Assembly (NCBI GenBank): GCA_903859415.1
Contig: CAIOMN010000229.1
Coordinates: 1 to 64,000, forward strand
From: an uncultured Methylococcaceae bacterium
Lineage (GTDB): Bacteria > Pseudomonadota > Gammaproteobacteria > Methylococcales > Methylomonadaceae
Direction: 5' to 3'
DNA length: 64,000 nucleotides
How positions within the stretch are numbered: the stretch's first letter is position 1; every line of letters begins with the position of its first letter. Under the pieces are notes generated by a model. The model was not told the origin of the DNA. It saw only the letters and a program-made list of their open reading frames with translations, and ran no database searches. Shown in pieces: positions 10,155 to 19,935 of the stretch. Both the position numbers and the translations under genes were made by a program.

Positions 10155-11189
10155 ATGAACTTTTTAACCAACCAATGGAATTACATAAAAAAACTAGCTT
10201 CTGTGATGGCGTTAATATTCATCATAACAACGGGTGGTTGGATCGTTTATCTTTATGATATATCTAAAGAACCTCAACCCATTGACAAAGAGCTCATCGT
10301 TGAGGGTGAAAATGCCTTAAATATAGGTCATTATAACGAGGCGCAGAGGATCTTTGAAGACGAACTCAAAGCCAACCCAAAGAATCAACCGGCTGAGTGG
10401 GGGTTGAAGATTGCACTGCTTCGACAATCTATTTCCAAACCAGAATTTAAAGAAACCATTGATGAACTCTATCAACAAGACCCCAATGATGCACATCTTA
10501 ACTTATTCCTGGGTGAATATTTTGCAGCCCATGAACAACCCGATAAAGCATTGTCCTATTATGAACAAGCCATCACCCAAAACCCAAAACTAGCCGAAGC
10601 TCATAATGCCTTAGCCCTGTTTTATGCAAAACTAGGTGACTATGAAACTGCGAAAGTTGAATCATTAGAAGCCATCGATACCTCACCTTCGGCTGTTCCC
10701 AGATATCGCAACAATCTGGGCAATATATACTTCAAGCAATATCATTTCGAAGAAGCCATTAAAGAATATGGCAAAAATAAAGAATACCCACTGTCTATGC
10801 TTGAAAGCTCAAGAGTCTACTGGCATCTCGAATATTTAAGCCAGGCCACCACTAATCAGAATCAAGCTATAGAATGGTTAAACAATCAGGCAATTATGGC
10901 TAAGCCTGAAAACCAGGAAGCTTGGTATTTTGAAGTCTCACCAAGAAAAAGCGTTCAGCTTGTTACTTCAGAAGAGAAAAAAATCTATGCTTACTACTGT
11001 TTGTCTATCAGCTTATTTTTACAGGGCGATAAACTAGCCGCAGAAAATGAGCTAAAAAAACTTAGTGATTTAAATCAAGCAAGACCGACCAATATAGCGG
11101 CTCTGCTAGCTTTAACACTCGATACTTTAGCTCAATCAAACAGTCACTTTGCAGATCAGGTCATAGCTTATAAACAATTGTATCTATAA
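10155..11189 (+). CDS. Membrane-anchored TPR-repeat protein
   Basis: 344-aa protein of unknown specific function. One N-terminal transmembrane segment (about residues 16-33, VMALIFIITTGGWIVYLY) is followed by tetratricopeptide repeats. The clearest are at about 46-75 (ENALNIGHYNEAQRIFEDEL), 113-145 (LNLFLGEYFAAHEQPDKALS) and 147-179 (AEAHNALALFYAKLGDYETA). With only a signal-anchor, the repeats probably face the periplasm. The gene lies 18 bases before a sensor kinase and its sigma-54 activator. A role as an input or scaffold for that pathway is an inference from position only. Confidence 0.75.
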   Translation: MNFLTNQWNYIKKLASVMALIFIITTGGWIVYLYDISKEPQPIDKELIVEGENALNIGHYNEAQRIFEDELKANPKNQPAEWGLKIALLRQSISKPEFKETIDELYQQDPNDAHLNLFLGEYFAAHEQPDKALSYYEQAITQNPKLAEAHNALALFYAKLGDYETAKVESLEAIDTSPSAVPRYRNNLGNIYFKQYHFEEAIKEYGKNKEYPLSMLESSRVYWHLEYLSQATTNQNQAIEWLNNQAIMAKPENQEAWYFEVSPRKSVQLVTSEEKKIYAYYCLSISLFLQGDKLAAENELKKLSDLNQARPTNIAALLALTLDTLAQSNSHFADQVIAYKQLYL

Positions 11190-11207
11190 CTTGCATAACT
11201 ATCTGCA

Positions 11208-12659
11208 ATGACCACTATTTTCTATCGCCCAGCCAAGATTCGTGCTCTAGCTTTCTTAGGATTATTACTGTTAGCACTTGCTATTTTAGGTGGGATGATC
11301 TGGCGGAATCTTCATCATTTTGAAACAGTATTATCTTATGTCAATTATTCTCATCGAGTTCAAAATGTTTCGGTTGGTTTACAGCAGTCACTCATAGGTT
11401 TCGTTACTGAAACAACGCCTAACTCTCAGCCGGCTCTATTAACTAAAACATTAAGTGAAATGCAAGCGCTAATAGATGATAGCCAGTATTTGTCACCTTC
11501 TACAAAAAATAGTTTAGAAGCTGTTGGCAACCTGTTGGCCAATATCACTCAACTTGATAAAGATCAAAAAAACGCTCGTTTAACCCAAGCGCTGACTCTC
11601 ATGAGCCAAATTCTGGATGAAGAAGGTTTAAGACGAGAAAAGTTATTGGAAGACATCAATTTTGATACTCAAACCGAATTATATATAGCACTGATTACCT
11701 TTACCCTCATCTTGTTGGGAGCCATGCTATTTTTGCATTATCGAATACTGCACCCTCTGAATGACCTAAGACACCTATTAGAGCGACTGACTGAAGAAAA
11801 CTATACGCCAATTACCACAGATCATTTAGACCCATTACTGTTTCCCGTTTTTAATAGCTACAATGAAATGGTCATTCATCTTGCAGAACTGGAAGAGGCC
11901 AAACATTTGTATGCTCAGTCATTACAACGAGAAGTACGTTTAGCCACTCAAGCCTTATTAGAACAACAATACAGTCTGGCAAGAGCTGAGCGTTTAGCGG
12001 CCATTGGTGAAGTAGCTGCTGAGTTAGCGCATGAGATTCGCAACCCGTTGGCGGGCATTCAAATGGCTTTTAATAATCTTCGCAGAGAGATTGATGACCA
12101 AAACCAGTGCGAACGGATGGATTTAATCAGTAGTGAACTTAAACGCTTAGGCAGATTACTTAATGACATGCTGGATCAAAGTCGACATGCGCCAGAAATA
12201 GCGACTGATTTTAATCTGACAATACTAATCCGGGACTTAATCACTTTAACACGCTATCAAATTTCTGAGTCAATAGAGTTAATGAGCGACACACCCAATA
12301 CGCTACCTGTGCATTTACCAGAAAGCGGAATTCGGCAAGCGTTATTGAACTTAATTTTAAATGCCGCTGTTGCTCTAAACGGCCAAACAGGACTCATCCG
12401 TATCAAAGCCCGTAACGAGGCACACCACTTGCGCATTGATGTCTATGATAATGGCCCTGGATTTTCTCAAGATATGCTGAATTATGGTATTCGTCCGTTC
12501 CGCACCAGTCGCCAGGATGGAACTGGATTAGGATTGGCCATGGTACAGCGCTTTGTAAAAGATGTCGGTGGTAAACTTAAACTCAGTAACCTGCACCCTC
12601 ATGGCGCATGTGTTACAGTCTTATTACCTAAAGAATGTATCTCTGGAAAAAAATCATGA
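11208..12659 (+). CDS. Membrane sensor histidine kinase (NtrB/AtoS-like)
   Basis: 483 aa. Transmembrane helices lie at about residues 13-31 and 158-176, bracketing a roughly 125-residue periplasmic sensor region that I cannot assign to a known domain. A HAMP-like linker and coiled coil follow (about 177-260). The HisKA H-box is AELAHEIRNPLAG (His275), then the N box NLILNAAVALNG and G boxes DNGPGF and GTGLGLAMV. It should phosphorylate the response regulator encoded next, with which it shares a 4-base ATGA overlap. The ligand is unknown. Confidence 0.92.
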   Translation: MTTIFYRPAKIRALAFLGLLLLALAILGGMIWRNLHHFETVLSYVNYSHRVQNVSVGLQQSLIGFVTETTPNSQPALLTKTLSEMQALIDDSQYLSPSTKNSLEAVGNLLANITQLDKDQKNARLTQALTLMSQILDEEGLRREKLLEDINFDTQTELYIALITFTLILLGAMLFLHYRILHPLNDLRHLLERLTEENYTPITTDHLDPLLFPVFNSYNEMVIHLAELEEAKHLYAQSLQREVRLATQALLEQQYSLARAERLAAIGEVAAELAHEIRNPLAGIQMAFNNLRREIDDQNQCERMDLISSELKRLGRLLNDMLDQSRHAPEIATDFNLTILIRDLITLTRYQISESIELMSDTPNTLPVHLPESGIRQALLNLILNAAVALNGQTGLIRIKARNEAHHLRIDVYDNGPGFSQDMLNYGIRPFRTSRQDGTGLGLAMVQRFVKDVGGKLKLSNLHPHGACVTVLLPKECISGKKS

Positions 12660-14059
12660 TAGAAACCCTACTTATTATCGAAGACGAAAAATTACTCGGC
12701 TCTGAACTCTCGCGTCACTATCGTCAATTGGGTTGGGAAGTTGTTTTAGCTAAATCATTAGCTGAAGCAAAAACATTACTGCTTAAGAATGGTATAGAAC
12801 CCTTAGTCATATTATCCGATATGAACTTACCGGATGGAAATGCCCTAGACTTTATGGAAACGACCAAAGAGCATGTGAGTTATGCAGAATGGTTATTTTT
12901 AACGGGTTACGGCAGCGTACCCGATTCAGTAAGAGCACTGCGACTGGGTGCTTACGATTTTTTAGAAAAGCCCTGCGATCTGGAACGACTTGATTTGGTC
13001 GTGACCAGTGCCACACGTAGTGCCTCTATGCAGCGTCGAGTCATTGATCAAACCAAACAAGGTTATCGGCGCTATTCACCCGACGCCTACCTGGGTCACA
13101 GCCAACAGGCAAAAGGCATTCGGGAATTATTAGCCAAACTGACCCAAGTCCCCTTCAGTGCCTTGATCATAGGCGGTGAAAGTGGGACAGGTAAAGGCTT
13201 AACAGCACGTATCCTGCATTATGGTGGGCCTCGTGCGCAACAACCCATGATCGAAGTGAATTGTGCGGCTTTACCCCGTGAATTACTGGAGTCAGAATTA
13301 TTTGGGCATGAACCCGGCGCCTTTACAGGTGCCTCAGGACGTCATAGAGGTTTGTTGGAACAAGCCGATGGTGGCACCTTATTTATGGACGAAATCGGTG
13401 AAATGCCGTTAGATTTACAGGCAAAACTGCTTAAAGCCATTGAAGATCATAAAGTACGTCGTCTGGGTGGCGAAAAAGAAATTAGCGTGGATGTACAAAT
13501 AGTCGCCGCCAGTAATCGTGATTTAGAACAAATGGCCCAGGCAGGTAGCTTTAGAACCGACCTATACCATCGTTTAAGTGTCTTTAAAGTCATATTACCA
13601 CCACTTCGTGAAGCGATTGAAGATCTGGACGAACTGGTGCCACTGTTTGTGGCTGAGTACAATGCTAAAGCGGGTCGACACGTAAAAAACATCCCTGATG
13701 AAGTCTGGCACAAACTAAAAGCGCATTACTGGCCTGGGAATGTCAGAGAACTAAGAAATGTGATTGAACGTTGCGTATTATTTTCTGATGGGGTTACCTT
13801 TCCTGGCCAGTGGCTACAATTACCCGGACAAACGATTAACACCAGCACCCTTGAGCGCGATCAAAATATAACTAATCGGCCTGGTATTTATCTACCTTTA
13901 GATGGCAGTATGGCCTTGGATGATATGGATAGAATTATCATAAAAACAGCCCTTGAACTTGCTGACAATAATCTGACTGGTGCGGCCAGAGCACTAGGTG
14001 CAACCCGTGAGACACTGCGTTACCGGGTACGTAAGTACAATTTAAAAATAGTTGATTAA
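12656..14059 (+). CDS. Sigma-54-dependent response regulator, Fis-type HTH
   Basis: 467 aa from the ATG that overlaps the kinase stop codon (ATGA). A longer frame opens at 12635, but coupling favours 12656. The receiver domain has phospho-acceptor Asp55 ([11 protein letters not shown]). The AAA+ domain has Walker [10 protein letters not shown], the sigma-54 contact loop GAFTGA and Walker [15 protein letters not shown]-terminal Fis-type helix-turn-helix ([22 protein letters not shown]) follows. It should activate promoters of the -24/-12 class. No such promoter is evident in its own neighbourhood, so its targets are probably elsewhere. Confidence 0.94.
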   Translation: MIETLLIIEDEKLLGSELSRHYRQLGWEVVLAKSLAEAKTLLLKNGIEPLVILSDMNLPDGNALDFMETTKEHVSYAEWLFLTGYGSVPDSVRALRLGAYDFLEKPCDLERLDLVVTSATRSASMQRRVIDQTKQGYRRYSPDAYLGHSQQAKGIRELLAKLTQVPFSALIIGGESGTGKGLTARILHYGGPRAQQPMIEVNCAALPRELLESELFGHEPGAFTGASGRHRGLLEQADGGTLFMDEIGEMPLDLQAKLLKAIEDHKVRRLGGEKEISVDVQIVAASNRDLEQMAQAGSFRTDLYHRLSVFKVILPPLREAIEDLDELVPLFVAEYNAKAGRHVKNIPDEVWHKLKAHYWPGNVRELRNVIERCVLFSDGVTFPGQWLQLPGQTINTSTLERDQNITNRPGIYLPLDGSMALDDMDRIIIKTALELADNNLTGAARALGATRETLRYRVRKYNLKIVD

Positions 14060-14167
14060 TAATACTCGATGGGGGATTATGGGAATCTTCACGCCAGAAC
14101 CCTCCCCTCTCGATTCTGCGCTGGTTAACTCGAATGTTATGGTACCTCATGCTCAAGTATTCTCAAA

Positions 14168-14761
14168 ATGACCCAAGTAATTGAGTTTGAGACCCAACGC
14201 CTCCGTTTACGTCAGTGGTTACCCAAAGACCGTGAGCTGTTTGCTGCCCTTAACGCAGACCCAAGGGTCATGGCGTTTTTTCCTACTGCACTTGATCGAG
14301 CAGCAAGCGATGCAATGGCTGACCGTTTGCAAGCTCTAATTACCGAGCGAGGCTGGGGATTTTGGGCTGCTGAAATAAAGGAAACAGGTCAATTTATTGG
14401 CTTTGTTGGATTACATATACCGATGGCTGAATTGCCCTTTTCTCCGTGCGTCGAAATTGGCTGGCGACTCGCCTTCCAATACTGGGGTATGGGCTTAGCG
14501 ACTGAAGCAGCAATGGCTACTCTTAGCGTTGGCTTCGAGAAGCTTGATTTGCCTGAGATCATATCTTTTACCTCAGTACGGAATCTCAGGTCGCGTGCGG
14601 TTATGCAAAGACTTGGCATGTTCGAAACGCCTGAAACATTTGAACATCCTCTTGTCCCAGTGGGTAATCCACTGCGCCCACACTACTTGTATCGATTGTC
14701 GCGTGAACAATGGGCGGCACGAAGAGTGCAGTTGAATCACAACATAAACAAAACTTTCTAA
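14168..14761 (+). CDS. GNAT-family N-acetyltransferase, RimJ/RimL-like
   Basis: 197-aa acetyltransferase (Acetyltransf_3 type). The N-terminal strand is IEFETQRLRLRQWLPKD, and the acetyl-CoA site lies in EIGWRLAFQYWGMGLATEA (variant of the Q/RxxGxG/A loop). The end, SFTSVRNLRSRAVMQRLGM, matches the NxxSxxvmeklGF pattern. The acceptor could be a ribosomal protein N terminus, a small metabolite or a drug. Codon use looks slightly more GC-rich than the neighbours, and it stands alone between a two-component pair and lptM, so it may be a later arrival. Function is assigned at family level only. Confidence 0.85.
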   Translation: MTQVIEFETQRLRLRQWLPKDRELFAALNADPRVMAFFPTALDRAASDAMADRLQALITERGWGFWAAEIKETGQFIGFVGLHIPMAELPFSPCVEIGWRLAFQYWGMGLATEAAMATLSVGFEKLDLPEIISFTSVRNLRSRAVMQRLGMFETPETFEHPLVPVGNPLRPHYLYRLSREQWAARRVQLNHNINKTF

Positions 14762-14831
14762 AGTAGGCCCTTTAGGATTATTATGGCATTCTTTTAACAC
14801 TGGCTTACCCCACAAAACTTCACGACGGCTT

Positions 14832-14984
14832 ATGAAATTCAGTCAATTATTATTGCTTTTAATTGTCTATTCCGCTTTAGCGGGCTGTGGTCAACCTGGA
14901 CCACTCTATCTGCCAAGCAAAGCTCCACCTGTTAATGTAGAGCCTGGCCCTAAATCTGATCAAAAAACCAATAACAATAAATAA
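14832..14984 (+). CDS. lptM: Small LPS-assembly lipoprotein LptM (YifL family)
   Basis: A 50-aa lipoprotein that is easily missed by gene callers. The signal peptide MKFSQLLLLLIVYSALAGC ends in a lipobox LAGC with the lipidated Cys19. The mature start CGQPGPLYLP is the conserved YifL/LptM motif (CGxKGPLYxP). A short Pro/Asn/Lys-rich tail ends at TAA 14982-14984. In E. coli LptM assists maturation of the LptDE translocon by mimicking lipopolysaccharide contacts. The position directly before lysA and dapF is conserved in gammaproteobacteria and supports the call. Confidence 0.9.
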   Translation: MKFSQLLLLLIVYSALAGCGQPGPLYLPSKAPPVNVEPGPKSDQKTNNNK

Positions 14985-14996
14985 TAAATAATAAAC

Positions 14997-16244
14997 ATGG
15001 ATTATTTTAATTATCGAGATACTGACCTCTTTGCTGAAGATATTGCGGTCAAGGACATCATTCAACAATACGGCAGCCCTTGTTACATTTATTCAAGAGC
15101 CACGTTAGAAAGGCACTGGAAGGCTTTTGATCAAGCATTTGGCGATCATTCTCATTTAATTTGCTATGCGGTAAAAGCAAACTCAAATATTGCGTTACTT
15201 AATTTACTGGCGCGATTAGGCTCTGGATTTGATATTGTTTCTCTAGGGGAAATGGAGCGTGTGCTTACTGCTGGGGGTGATGCAAAAAAGATTGTATTCT
15301 CTGGCATCGGTAAACGGGAAGATGAAATCCTAGCCGCTTTAAAGATGGGTATTCGCTGTTTCAATATTGAAGTCAGCAGTGAGCTGGATCGAATTAATCA
15401 ACTGGCAGGACAATTAGGCGTTATTGCTCCCGTTTCGTTTCGAGTCAACCCTGATGTGGATGCAAAAACACATCCCTATATTTCTACAGGCTTAAAAGAA
15501 AATAAATTCGGCATCGATATTAATCAGGCATTAACCGAATATCTCCGTGCAGCCAAGATGCCACATATCAAGGTGATAGGGATTGACTGTCATATTGGCT
15601 CACAACTGACAGAAACAAGGCCTTTTCTGGATGCGCTTGATAAAATTCTTAATCTTGTCTCGGTATTAAAAGCCAATGGTATTACTTTACATCACCTGGA
15701 TTTAGGTGGTGGACTAGGCATTCGCTATAAAGATGAGCAACCACCCGAACCATCTGACTATATCAAGGCTGTTTTGGAGCGCTTGGGTGATACTGATTTT
15801 GAGGTTTTATTAGAACCCGGTCGTGCAATCGTAGGCAATGCAGGTCTATTAGTCACGCGAGTTGAATATCTTAAGCCAACGGATCATAAAAACTTCGCAA
15901 TCGTCGATGCCGCTATGAATGACTTGGTACGACCTTCCCTCTACAGTGCCTGGCAGGAAATTATACCGGTTAAGCTTCAAAGCACTGCTGAAGAACACAA
16001 GTGGGATATCGTTGGCCCTGTTTGTGAAACGGGTGATTTCCTGGGTAAAGATCGTCAACTTAAATTAACCCAAGGGGATTATTTAGCCATTCGTTCATCA
16101 GGTGCTTATGGCTTTTCGATGAGTTCAAATTATAACTCCAGACCCCGGGTTGCCGAATTGATGGTTGATGGTGATCAGGTGCATTTAATTAGAGAAAGAG
16201 AAAGTATCCGGCAACTCTGGGAAAATGAACATTTGCTACCTTAA
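14997..16244 (+). CDS. lysA: Diaminopimelate decarboxylase
   Basis: Last step of lysine synthesis: PLP-dependent decarboxylation of meso-diaminopimelate. This is a fold type III (alanine racemase-like) enzyme of 415 aa. The PLP lysine is in ICYAVKANSN, the phosphate-binding glycine loop is HLDLGGGLGI, and the active-site Cys from the partner subunit is in GPVCETGDFLG. The start MDYFNYRDTDLFAED is the family's usual N terminus. It sits 12 bases after lptM and upstream of dapF, so substrate-forming and substrate-consuming enzymes are side by side. Confidence 0.97.
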   Translation: MDYFNYRDTDLFAEDIAVKDIIQQYGSPCYIYSRATLERHWKAFDQAFGDHSHLICYAVKANSNIALLNLLARLGSGFDIVSLGEMERVLTAGGDAKKIVFSGIGKREDEILAALKMGIRCFNIEVSSELDRINQLAGQLGVIAPVSFRVNPDVDAKTHPYISTGLKENKFGIDINQALTEYLRAAKMPHIKVIGIDCHIGSQLTETRPFLDALDKILNLVSVLKANGITLHHLDLGGGLGIRYKDEQPPEPSDYIKAVLERLGDTDFEVLLEPGRAIVGNAGLLVTRVEYLKPTDHKNFAIVDAAMNDLVRPSLYSAWQEIIPVKLQSTAEEHKWDIVGPVCETGDFLGKDRQLKLTQGDYLAIRSSGAYGFSMSSNYNSRPRVAELMVDGDQVHLIRERESIRQLWENEHLLP

Positions 16245-16303
16245 GCCCAATCAATTTGTTTATACTTAATGGATTAAAAGAAAGCGCAAATAATAATGAC
16301 ATC

Positions 16304-17131
16304 ATGATCAATTTCACTAAAATGCATGGCTTGGGCAATGATTTTGTCGTCATTGACGCTATTAATCAGCCGATAGCATTAACGCATGAACAAATTCAAT
16401 TGTTATCTGATCGAAACTTCGGCATTGGTTTTGACCAATTATTGCTGGTTGAAAATCCGACCAGTGGTAACGCCGATTTTAAATATCGTATCTTTAATGC
16501 AGACGGCAGCGAAGTGGGACAATGTGGCAATGGCGCGCGTTGTTTTGCCCGATTTGTCAGGGACAAAAAGCTATCGAATAAAGATGAAATATGCGTTGAC
16601 ACCAATTCTGGACAATTAATATTACGTTTTGATGCGGAAGGCTTGATAACGGTTAACATGGGTATTCCTAAACACTTACCCACTGAAATCCCACTGTTGG
16701 CAAAACGAGAACAGCTTAACTATAACGTCACTTTTGACAGCACGAGCACTGCGTTTGGTGCTGTTTCCATGGGTAATCCCCATGCCGTTATTCATGTTGA
16801 AGACATTAAAACAGCGCCTGTGGCTGACTGGGGTAAACATTTGGAATCCCATGCCATTTTTCCTGAACGCGCCAATATAGGCTTTATGCAAGTTATTAAT
16901 AGATCAGCGATTAAACTCCGCGTTTATGAGCGTGGAGCCGCTGAAACATTAGCTTGTGGTAGCGGAGCTTGTGCAGCGGTTGTGATTGGTATAGAGCAAA
17001 ACCTACTTGATCACGAAGTCGATGTTCAATTACCGGGCGGACATCTAAAAATTCAATGGTCAGGTCGTGGGTATCCCGTCTTAATGACGGGGCCTGCAAC
17101 ATCGGTTTTTGAGGGAAGTATTAATTTATGA
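16304..17131 (+). CDS. dapF: Diaminopimelate epimerase
   Basis: Converts LL- to meso-diaminopimelate for lysine and peptidoglycan, without cofactor, using two cysteines. Both are present: QCGNGARCF and ACGSGACAA. The open frame begins at 16256, but family members begin MxFTKMHGLGNDF, which puts the start at ATG 16304 (275 aa, the normal size). The stop overlaps the next start (ATGA at 17128), so dapF and the DUF484 gene are coupled. Confidence 0.96.
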   Translation: MINFTKMHGLGNDFVVIDAINQPIALTHEQIQLLSDRNFGIGFDQLLLVENPTSGNADFKYRIFNADGSEVGQCGNGARCFARFVRDKKLSNKDEICVDTNSGQLILRFDAEGLITVNMGIPKHLPTEIPLLAKREQLNYNVTFDSTSTAFGAVSMGNPHAVIHVEDIKTAPVADWGKHLESHAIFPERANIGFMQVINRSAIKLRVYERGAAETLACGSGACAAVVIGIEQNLLDHEVDVQLPGGHLKIQWSGRGYPVLMTGPATSVFEGSINL

Positions 17132-17823
17132 GTGAAAGAAAAACCGCTCTAAGCGCAGCCCAAATTGAAGAGTATTTAGAACACCATCCAGATTTTTTTA
17201 ATGAACACTTAAATCTACTGGAACAATTGAGCATTCCTCACCCCAGTGGAACAGCCGTATCACTGATCTCAAAACAGCTAGAAATATTTAGAATAAAGTA
17301 TCAGGAATTGGAGAATCAACTTAATACATTAATTGAGATAGCACGCAGTAACGATGCATCCTTTATACGGATGCACAAATTAACCTTAGCGTTACTGGAA
17401 GCCTCTACACTTGACCAGGCCATCGCTAATATTGATACCGTGCTTGCAGAATACTTCTTTACGGATTTCGTTGCGTTACGCATTATTCAAGAGCACCATG
17501 AACCTTCTCAACACAGCTTATTTCTTAAACCCAATAGTGCTGAACTGCAGCCGTTTTTAAAAGAGCTGACCAGTAACCAGCCAAAATGTGGCCGCCCCAC
17601 CTTAGCGCAGGCAAAAATTCTCTTCGGCAAAGATGCAACTGAAGTAAAGTCTTGCGCTATTATCCCAATGAACTTCACTGAGCTTGAAGGCATTTTAGCC
17701 ATAGGTAGCCGCGAAGAAGATCGCTTTCACTACAGCATGGGCAACTTATTTTTAACTCAAATGAGCGAAGTCATTGGCACCCGGCTCATATCCATATTAA
17801 GGACACCCTGTAATGCACGTTGA
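17128..17823 (+). CDS. DUF484 family protein (GAF-like)
   Basis: 231-aa protein of the DUF484 family, found between dapF and xerC in many gammaproteobacteria. The N-terminal segment IEEYLEHHPDFFNEHLNLLEQLSIPHP is the family signature, followed by a predicted coiled coil (about 48-75) and a GAF-like C-terminal region with IPMNFTELEGILAIGSREEDRFH. No molecular function is established that I know of. It overlaps both neighbours (4 bases with dapF, 11 with xerC), implying tight co-expression. Confidence 0.92.
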   Translation: MSERKTALSAAQIEEYLEHHPDFFNEHLNLLEQLSIPHPSGTAVSLISKQLEIFRIKYQELENQLNTLIEIARSNDASFIRMHKLTLALLEASTLDQAIANIDTVLAEYFFTDFVALRIIQEHHEPSQHSLFLKPNSAELQPFLKELTSNQPKCGRPTLAQAKILFGKDATEVKSCAIIPMNFTELEGILAIGSREEDRFHYSMGNLFLTQMSEVIGTRLISILRTPCNAR

Positions 17824-18721
17824 TGCAATACAAGCTCTTAGTGATTTTTTTACTCAACTGACTGTAGAAAAAAGGGCCTCTGAACATACTATCAAAAGTT
17901 ATAAACGCGACCTTAATCAATTAAATAACTACTGCATCACAAACAACATATCCTACTGGACTGATTTAACACAAATCGATATCCGCTCACACATTGGACT
18001 TCGCCATCGCCAGGGCCTCGGTAGCGCCAGCTTACAAAGAGAACTATCAGCCATCCGAAGTTTCTTCGATTTTCTATTAAAGAAAAATCTTGCTAGCAGT
18101 AATCCAACTCAAGCCATAAAAGCACCCAAACAAGCTAGAAAACTGCCAAAAACAATGGATGTAGATCAGATAAACGGCTTATTAGACGCTGGCTGTAATT
18201 CTCCAATAGAAATCCGTGATCTGGCCATATTTGAATTATTCTACTCATCCGGTTTACGACTGAGTGAATTAACCGCACTTAATTTCAATGATATCGATTT
18301 GATTGACAGTTCATTGATAGTTCGTTCAGGTAAGGGCGGAAAATCAAGGATATTACCCATTGGCAGTAAAGCCGTTATTGCTTTGAACAATTGGTTAACA
18401 CTTAGATTAAAAAATATCTTGGCATCAGAGTCGGCTTTATTTACTTCATCGCGGGGCACGCGGCTTGGACAACGTAGTATAGAATTAAGACTGTCTCAAT
18501 GGTGCAAAAAGAAAGGTATTAATACACATATCCACCCCCACATGCTAAGGCATTCATTTGCCAGTCATTTATTGGAATCCAGCCAGGACTTAAGGGCGAT
18601 ACAAGAATTGCTGGGGCATAGCAATATTAGCACGACACAAATATATACCCATTTAGACTTTCAACACTTGGCTGATATTTATGATAAATCGCATCCAAGA
18701 GCTAAAAAAAAACCTGAATAG
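17813..18721 (+). CDS. xerC: Tyrosine recombinase XerC
   Basis: Site-specific recombinase that acts with XerD at dif to resolve chromosome dimers. The N-terminal SAM-like core-binding domain covers about 1-90. The catalytic domain shows the full set: Arg in SSGLRLSELTAL, Lys in RSGKGGKSR, HxxR in HPHMLRHSFA, His in LLGHSNIS and nucleophile Tyr in TQIYTH. Length 302 aa is normal. The dapF-DUF484-xerC order rules out an integrase of a mobile element; no att-like duplications are seen nearby. Confidence 0.95.
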   Translation: MHVDAIQALSDFFTQLTVEKRASEHTIKSYKRDLNQLNNYCITNNISYWTDLTQIDIRSHIGLRHRQGLGSASLQRELSAIRSFFDFLLKKNLASSNPTQAIKAPKQARKLPKTMDVDQINGLLDAGCNSPIEIRDLAIFELFYSSGLRLSELTALNFNDIDLIDSSLIVRSGKGGKSRILPIGSKAVIALNNWLTLRLKNILASESALFTSSRGTRLGQRSIELRLSQWCKKKGINTHIHPHMLRHSFASHLLESSQDLRAIQELLGHSNISTTQIYTHLDFQHLADIYDKSHPRAKKKPE

Positions 18722-18832
18722 CAAGCTGCTACATAAGCAATAAATCGAAAAACCTGCTACTATTATAGATATTTTCAATACTAAAATAATTTGTTTTATC
18801 AGAAAACACACCCTCCTAACAGGATATCGGAA

Positions 18833-19927
18833 ATGGCAGCAAACGACACACTAGATGACATAAAATCTAAAGGAATACTCTGGGGCTTTGGTGTTCTTAG
18901 CCTAGTCATTGCAGTCATACTCCTTATATTAGGTGCTTGGTGGGGAAGTGAACCTGGTCAATTCAATATACAAGATGAGGCTAGGAAAAGAGTTGAGGAA
19001 TCAAAACTAGAGACGGGGCATCATGGGCAAGAGGCCACACATGAACCTGTAGCCAATACACCAGAAGAAGAAATAGAAGTATCAGAAATGCCTATTGGTT
19101 ATACCTACACTAATACATTAGCGCATATAGCAGAAGTTCTATTACATAAAAGCGGTGGCTATATCACTAATGATGTCGCACCACCCGGTGTATTCCTCGA
19201 CAACATTTCAAACTGGGAATATGGAGCCCTAGTGATGTTACGTGATGCGACAACCGCATTAAGAAATCATTTTGCAAGAGATCAGTCACAATCAGCTGAA
19301 GATCCTGACTTAGCGATAGCAGAACCCTACTTCTATTACGAGCACAATTCGTGGGCCTTGCCTTCAACAGAAGCAGAGTATCAAAAGGGTATTGATGCGC
19401 TACATAAATATATGTCACGCTTACAAAAATATGGTGGCCCTATAAAAAAGGCCCAATTTTATTCTAGAGCCGATAATCTTTGGCAATACACCGAGGTTGT
19501 TATCAAGCGCTTAGGTGGATTATCTACCCGATTAACAGCAAATAGTGCAGGTGGTAACTATGGCCCTGGCTTAACTGTCATTGAAAAACAAGCTGCTGAT
19601 GAAAAAGGTACACCCGTCACAAAAGTATCATGGCTAGAGATTGACGATATTTTCTATGAAGCGCGTGGCGCAAGTTGGGCTTTGTTACATATTTTACGCG
19701 CCATAAAACATGACTTTGCTGACATTTTGTTAGACAAAAGAGCGATGCGTACTGTAGACATTATGATCAAGGCGATGGAAAACGCCTTAACACCTATATT
19801 AAGCCCAATGATATTAGACGGCAGCGGCTACGGCTTGTTTGCAAACTATTCATTAACCATGGCTAATTACATATCAAGAGCTAATGCAGCAGCCCTTGAT
19901 TTACGCGACATTATGAACAGAGGTTAA
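18833..19927 (+). CDS. DUF2333 family membrane protein
   Basis: 364 aa from ATG 18833, which has AGGATAT upstream (a longer in-frame start at 18791 lacks a site). The N terminus is cytoplasmic, with a transmembrane helix at about residues 17-37 (WGFGVLSLVIAVILLILGAW) and a large periplasmic domain after a charged linker. Recognisable stretches are DVAPPGVFLDNISNWEYGALVMLRD and VSWLEIDDIFYEARGASWALLHIL. This matches the DUF2333 family of proteobacteria, function unknown. It is followed after 8 bases by a DUF4389 gene, suggesting a two-gene operon. Confidence 0.85.
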   Translation: MAANDTLDDIKSKGILWGFGVLSLVIAVILLILGAWWGSEPGQFNIQDEARKRVEESKLETGHHGQEATHEPVANTPEEEIEVSEMPIGYTYTNTLAHIAEVLLHKSGGYITNDVAPPGVFLDNISNWEYGALVMLRDATTALRNHFARDQSQSAEDPDLAIAEPYFYYEHNSWALPSTEAEYQKGIDALHKYMSRLQKYGGPIKKAQFYSRADNLWQYTEVVIKRLGGLSTRLTANSAGGNYGPGLTVIEKQAADEKGTPVTKVSWLEIDDIFYEARGASWALLHILRAIKHDFADILLDKRAMRTVDIMIKAMENALTPILSPMILDGSGYGLFANYSLTMANYISRANAAALDLRDIMNRG

Positions 19928-19935
19928 TCGAGTCA

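Noticed and set aside
17813-18721. Tyrosine recombinase as a sign of an integrated element
   Set aside because: Neighbours dapF and DUF484 and all sequence features fit the chromosomal XerC; no att-like repeats seen.
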